Below are positions 62,068 to 64,000 of a stretch of DNA of 64,000 nt, piece after piece. The position numbers and the translations under genes are program-made. The DNA comes from an archaeon (GTDB taxonomy: Archaea; Iainarchaeota; Iainarchaeia; CSSED10-239), in assembly GCA_029563035.1 (NCBI GenBank), contig JAKQTP010000123.1, positions 62,001-126,000 of the forward strand, written 5' to 3'. Below the pieces are notes generated by a model that was given only the letters and a program-made list of their open reading frames with translations, searched no databases and was not told the origin of the DNA. How positions within the stretch are numbered: the stretch's first letter is position 1; each line of letters starts with the position of its first letter.

Positions 62068-62712
62068 ATGGAAGAACAACTAATTAAATTACTCCAAAAA
62101 GAATCGTTTAAGAAAATGGAAGAAGGAGCAAGACTTCTTCTTGAGGGTTTAGGTGAAGTAACAGCACCAGAATCTACCAGTCCCTTAACAACATATTCGA
62201 CAATTTCTTTGGATGATCCTAATTTTAAGAAAACACCTTATAGGATAGCAAAAGCTTGGGTAGAAATGTGTATAGGTCTTTCGCAAAAACACGAAGTAAC
62301 AAAAATATTAGAAACCAATTTTCCAAGTAATTATACAGGAATGATAATTATTGATTCAATTAATTGTTATTCAATGTGTCCACATCATGCACTTCCTGTA
62401 GCTTATCGTGTAGATTTTGGATATATACCTTCTGATAAAATGTTGGGTCTTTCGAAGATTCCTAGATTTATAAAACTCTTAGCTAAACAACCCATACTTC
62501 AAGAGGATTTTACTAAACAATGTATTGAACAATTTGTCGAACATGTTAAACCTGAAGGTGCTATTTGTGTGGTAAAAGGTGTACATAATTGCATGGTTTG
62601 CAGAGGCGTTGGTGCTATTAATTCAAGTGCTACTACGTCAGAAGTCTACGGAAGTTTTGAAAAACTAGAAACTAGAACAGAATTTTTAAATTTAGTTAAA
62701 AAGAATACATAA
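62068..62712 (+). CDS. folE: GTP cyclohydrolase I
   Basis: 214 residues. 'FKKTPYRIAKAWVEM' then 'CYSMCPHHALPVAYRVDFGY' carries zinc ligands C104 and His107, and 'GVHNCMVCRGVGAINSSATT' gives C175 with the RG active-site turn. The pattern is FolE type IA. It hydrolyses GTP to 7,8-dihydroneopterin triphosphate, the first step of preQ0 synthesis, here feeding QueD. The first ~50 residues are longer than a minimal FolE. The next gene overlaps by one base (TAATG). Confidence 0.93.
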   Translation: MEEQLIKLLQKESFKKMEEGARLLLEGLGEVTAPESTSPLTTYSTISLDDPNFKKTPYRIAKAWVEMCIGLSQKHEVTKILETNFPSNYTGMIIIDSINCYSMCPHHALPVAYRVDFGYIPSDKMLGLSKIPRFIKLLAKQPILQEDFTKQCIEQFVEHVKPEGAICVVKGVHNCMVCRGVGAINSSATTSEVYGSFEKLETRTEFLNLVKKNT

Positions 62713-63278
62713 TGGTATATACTAAACAACAAAATATAGAGATATCTAAAAAAAGATATCAGTATGTTCAACAAATCATTAAACTGCTTCCTTCTAAAAC
62801 TTATTTACATGAATGTTCTTTTGAAGAAGACAAGTTTGGTGGATCTGATTTTATAATCATTCAAAAAGCAATTAATGTCAGTTATGCATGTAGATTATTA
62901 AATGATAAACCGCATTGGGATCGTATAACTTTTCGTGTGCATACTTATGATCATACTGATGTACCTAATCAAAAATATAGTGAATACTATAAAATTCAAA
63001 GAGATGAAGTAACTTGGGATAGGTATTTCTTTGGTCATATAAATACTAGTAATATAATAACAAAGTGGTTAATTTTTGATAGAAGAAAAGCTATAGATAG
63101 TGGCATTTTTAATATGCCAGTTCAGCTTAATAACTTCAACTATCCCAGAAATCTAAAATGGAATGATTCAAAAAAAGAAGATGATAGAACAGGATTTATT
63201 TCTTGTAGGATGTCTGATTTTTTTAAAGTTGGTGCAGTATTACATAGTTACGATAAGAAAGGTACTTTAGATGTTTAA
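62712..63278 (+). CDS. Conserved phage-type protein, unknown
   Basis: 188 residues. Features: 'KRYQYVQQIIKLLPSKTYLH', 'ECSFEEDKFGGSDFIIIQKA', 'WDRITFRVHTYDHTDVPNQK', 'YYKIQRDEVTWDRYFFGHIN' and 'WLIFDRRKAIDSGIF'. The ordering of acidic and aromatic residues (E-D-SDFII ... RITFRV ... YFFGHI) resembles a PD-(D/E)XK-like fold used by many phage proteins of unknown activity. It overlaps FolE (TAATG). A link to DNA modification is possible but unproven. Confidence 0.5.
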   Translation: MVYTKQQNIEISKKRYQYVQQIIKLLPSKTYLHECSFEEDKFGGSDFIIIQKAINVSYACRLLNDKPHWDRITFRVHTYDHTDVPNQKYSEYYKIQRDEVTWDRYFFGHINTSNIITKWLIFDRRKAIDSGIFNMPVQLNNFNYPRNLKWNDSKKEDDRTGFISCRMSDFFKVGAVLHSYDKKGTLDV

Positions 63279-63507
63279 TAATTTTTTTAGAAAGAAAGAA
63301 AAAGTAATAATGGATACTATACGAGATGATGATACAGTACATTTTCTAACCACACAAAGAATTATTGAAATATTAAATGATCCCAAACTGGCATCAGAAG
63401 ATGAGATTAGAAATTTAGCTTATACTGTTTTAGAAACTTTAGATATTTTAAGTAATGCAATTATGCAAAGTATCACTGATAAAGGTGATCCTTCAAATTT
63501 ACATTAA
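63271..63507 (+). CDS. Small protein upstream of QueF fusion, unknown
   Basis: 78 residues: 'MFNNFFRKKEKVIMDTIRDD', then 'TVHFLTTQRIIEILNDPKLA', 'EIRNLAYTVLETLDILSNAI'. Mostly helical. It overlaps the preceding gene by 8 bases and ends 10 bases before the QueF-fusion start. No family recognised. Confidence 0.5.
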   Translation: MFNNFFRKKEKVIMDTIRDDDTVHFLTTQRIIEILNDPKLASEDEIRNLAYTVLETLDILSNAIMQSITDKGDPSNLH

Positions 63508-63517
63508 GGAAGTATGT

Positions 63518-64000
63518 ATGAGTAATATAATAGAATTTATATCTAAATGTTTTGCTTTTAAAAAACTCAGAAAAGCAAATTATAAATGTGAATTTACTGG
63601 TGTAGAACTTTCAGGAAGTACTGGATTTGCAGTATATTCTATTTATAATATTGCAGAAATAGAAGAGTATGTAAAATCATATGAAAATAAAGATGAGATT
63701 ATTTACTGGGTTTTCGATAGAATGTGGGAAGATTGGCTTTTGATAATTTCAAAAGATGTTCACTTCGAGCAAGAAGAAAAGGTTAGACAATCAATTAAAT
63801 CGTTAGATGACTATGCAAAAAAGATTATAGATAAAGTTATAGATAATCTAAAAACTCCTCTAGGTTCTAGAACAGCATATATTAATGAGTACGATCCTAC
63901 TCTGCTTCTTCCAGTTAAAAGACAACCTACACGTGAAGCAATTGGATATGAGTATATTCCTTTTGTAGGTCTAGATGTATGGAATGGTTATGAATTATCT
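63518..64000 (+). CDS. queF: QueF fusion protein, N-terminal part, cut by window edge
   Basis: 161 codons visible from ATG 63518 (AAGGA upstream; the ATG at 63514 hits a stop after three codons). Residues 1-112 are unfamiliar: 'NYKCEFTGVELSGSTGFAVY', 'WVFDRMWEDWLLIISKDVHF'. From about residue 113, 'TPLGSRTAYINEYDPTLLLP' then 'VKRQPTREAIGYEYIPFVGL' and 'DVWNGYELS' match the start of two-domain (E. coli YqcD-type) QueF, whose N-terminal domain has '[21 protein letters not shown]' and 'LPFHGTDIWTLYELSW'. QueF reduces preQ0 to preQ1 with NADPH. The catalytic Cys and Asp lie beyond the edge. The extra N-terminal domain is unusual. Confidence 0.85.
   Translation, partial: MSNIIEFISKCFAFKKLRKANYKCEFTGVELSGSTGFAVYSIYNIAEIEEYVKSYENKDEIIYWVFDRMWEDWLLIISKDVHFEQEEKVRQSIKSLDDYAKKIIDKVIDNLKTPLGSRTAYINEYDPTLLLPVKRQPTREAIGYEYIPFVGLDVWNGYELS

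Overview
The window is a densely packed, visibly AT-rich stretch of a large tailed double-stranded DNA phage (Caudoviricetes). The evidence is a head module (portal, prohead protease, scaffold-like protein, HK97-type major capsid protein), LamG and SGNH tail-fibre proteins, a phage-type replication set, and almost no intergenic space. No rRNA, tRNA, CRISPR array, integrase or terminase large subunit is visible. The host cannot be read from the sequence.

Layout. From base 1 to about 37.7 kb every gene is on the minus strand. Reading along transcription (right to left): a winged-helix protein whose 3' end carries a 22-bp hairpin array; a CxxCxxCC protein; a TnpB-like RuvC nuclease; large acidic proteins sharing a short C-terminal motif; portal; small head proteins; prohead protease; scaffold-like protein; decoration-like protein; major capsid protein with a strong terminator; connector-like proteins; then adhesin, fibre and lectin-like proteins. 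Two homing-endonuclease-like genes sit among the structural genes (391-1815 and 15109-16141); the second is broken. Around 14.3-15.1 kb two structural reading frames are each interrupted by exactly one in-frame stop codon.

From 37.76 kb to the right end every gene is on the plus strand. This arm holds an SbcD/SbcC (gp47/gp46-like) pair, coiled-coil proteins, a PPP-type phosphatase relative that has lost its metal ligands, a nucleotidyltransferase-fold protein next to a Cas4/RecB-like nuclease, a truncated paralogue of the major capsid protein, a probable ssDNA-binding protein, a RuvC-like resolvase, a family-4 uracil-DNA glycosylase fused to a family A DNA polymerase that contains an HNH intein, and a beta-type sliding clamp.

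The right end is a 7-deazaguanine operon: QueD, a phosphoribosyltransferase, QueE, QueC, a DUF366-like protein, FolE, and a gene cut by the window edge whose C-terminal part is the start of QueF. FolE-QueD-QueE-QueC make preQ0 from GTP, and QueF reduces preQ0 to preQ1. The likely purpose is 7-deazaguanine (possibly preQ1) modification of phage DNA against host restriction, but the DNA transglycosylase (DpdA) that would confirm this is not in the window. The most unusual observations are the capsid paralogue in the replication arm, the stop-interrupted fibre gene, the TnpB-like gene with a hairpin abutting its start codon, the QueF fusion, and the dead phosphatase.
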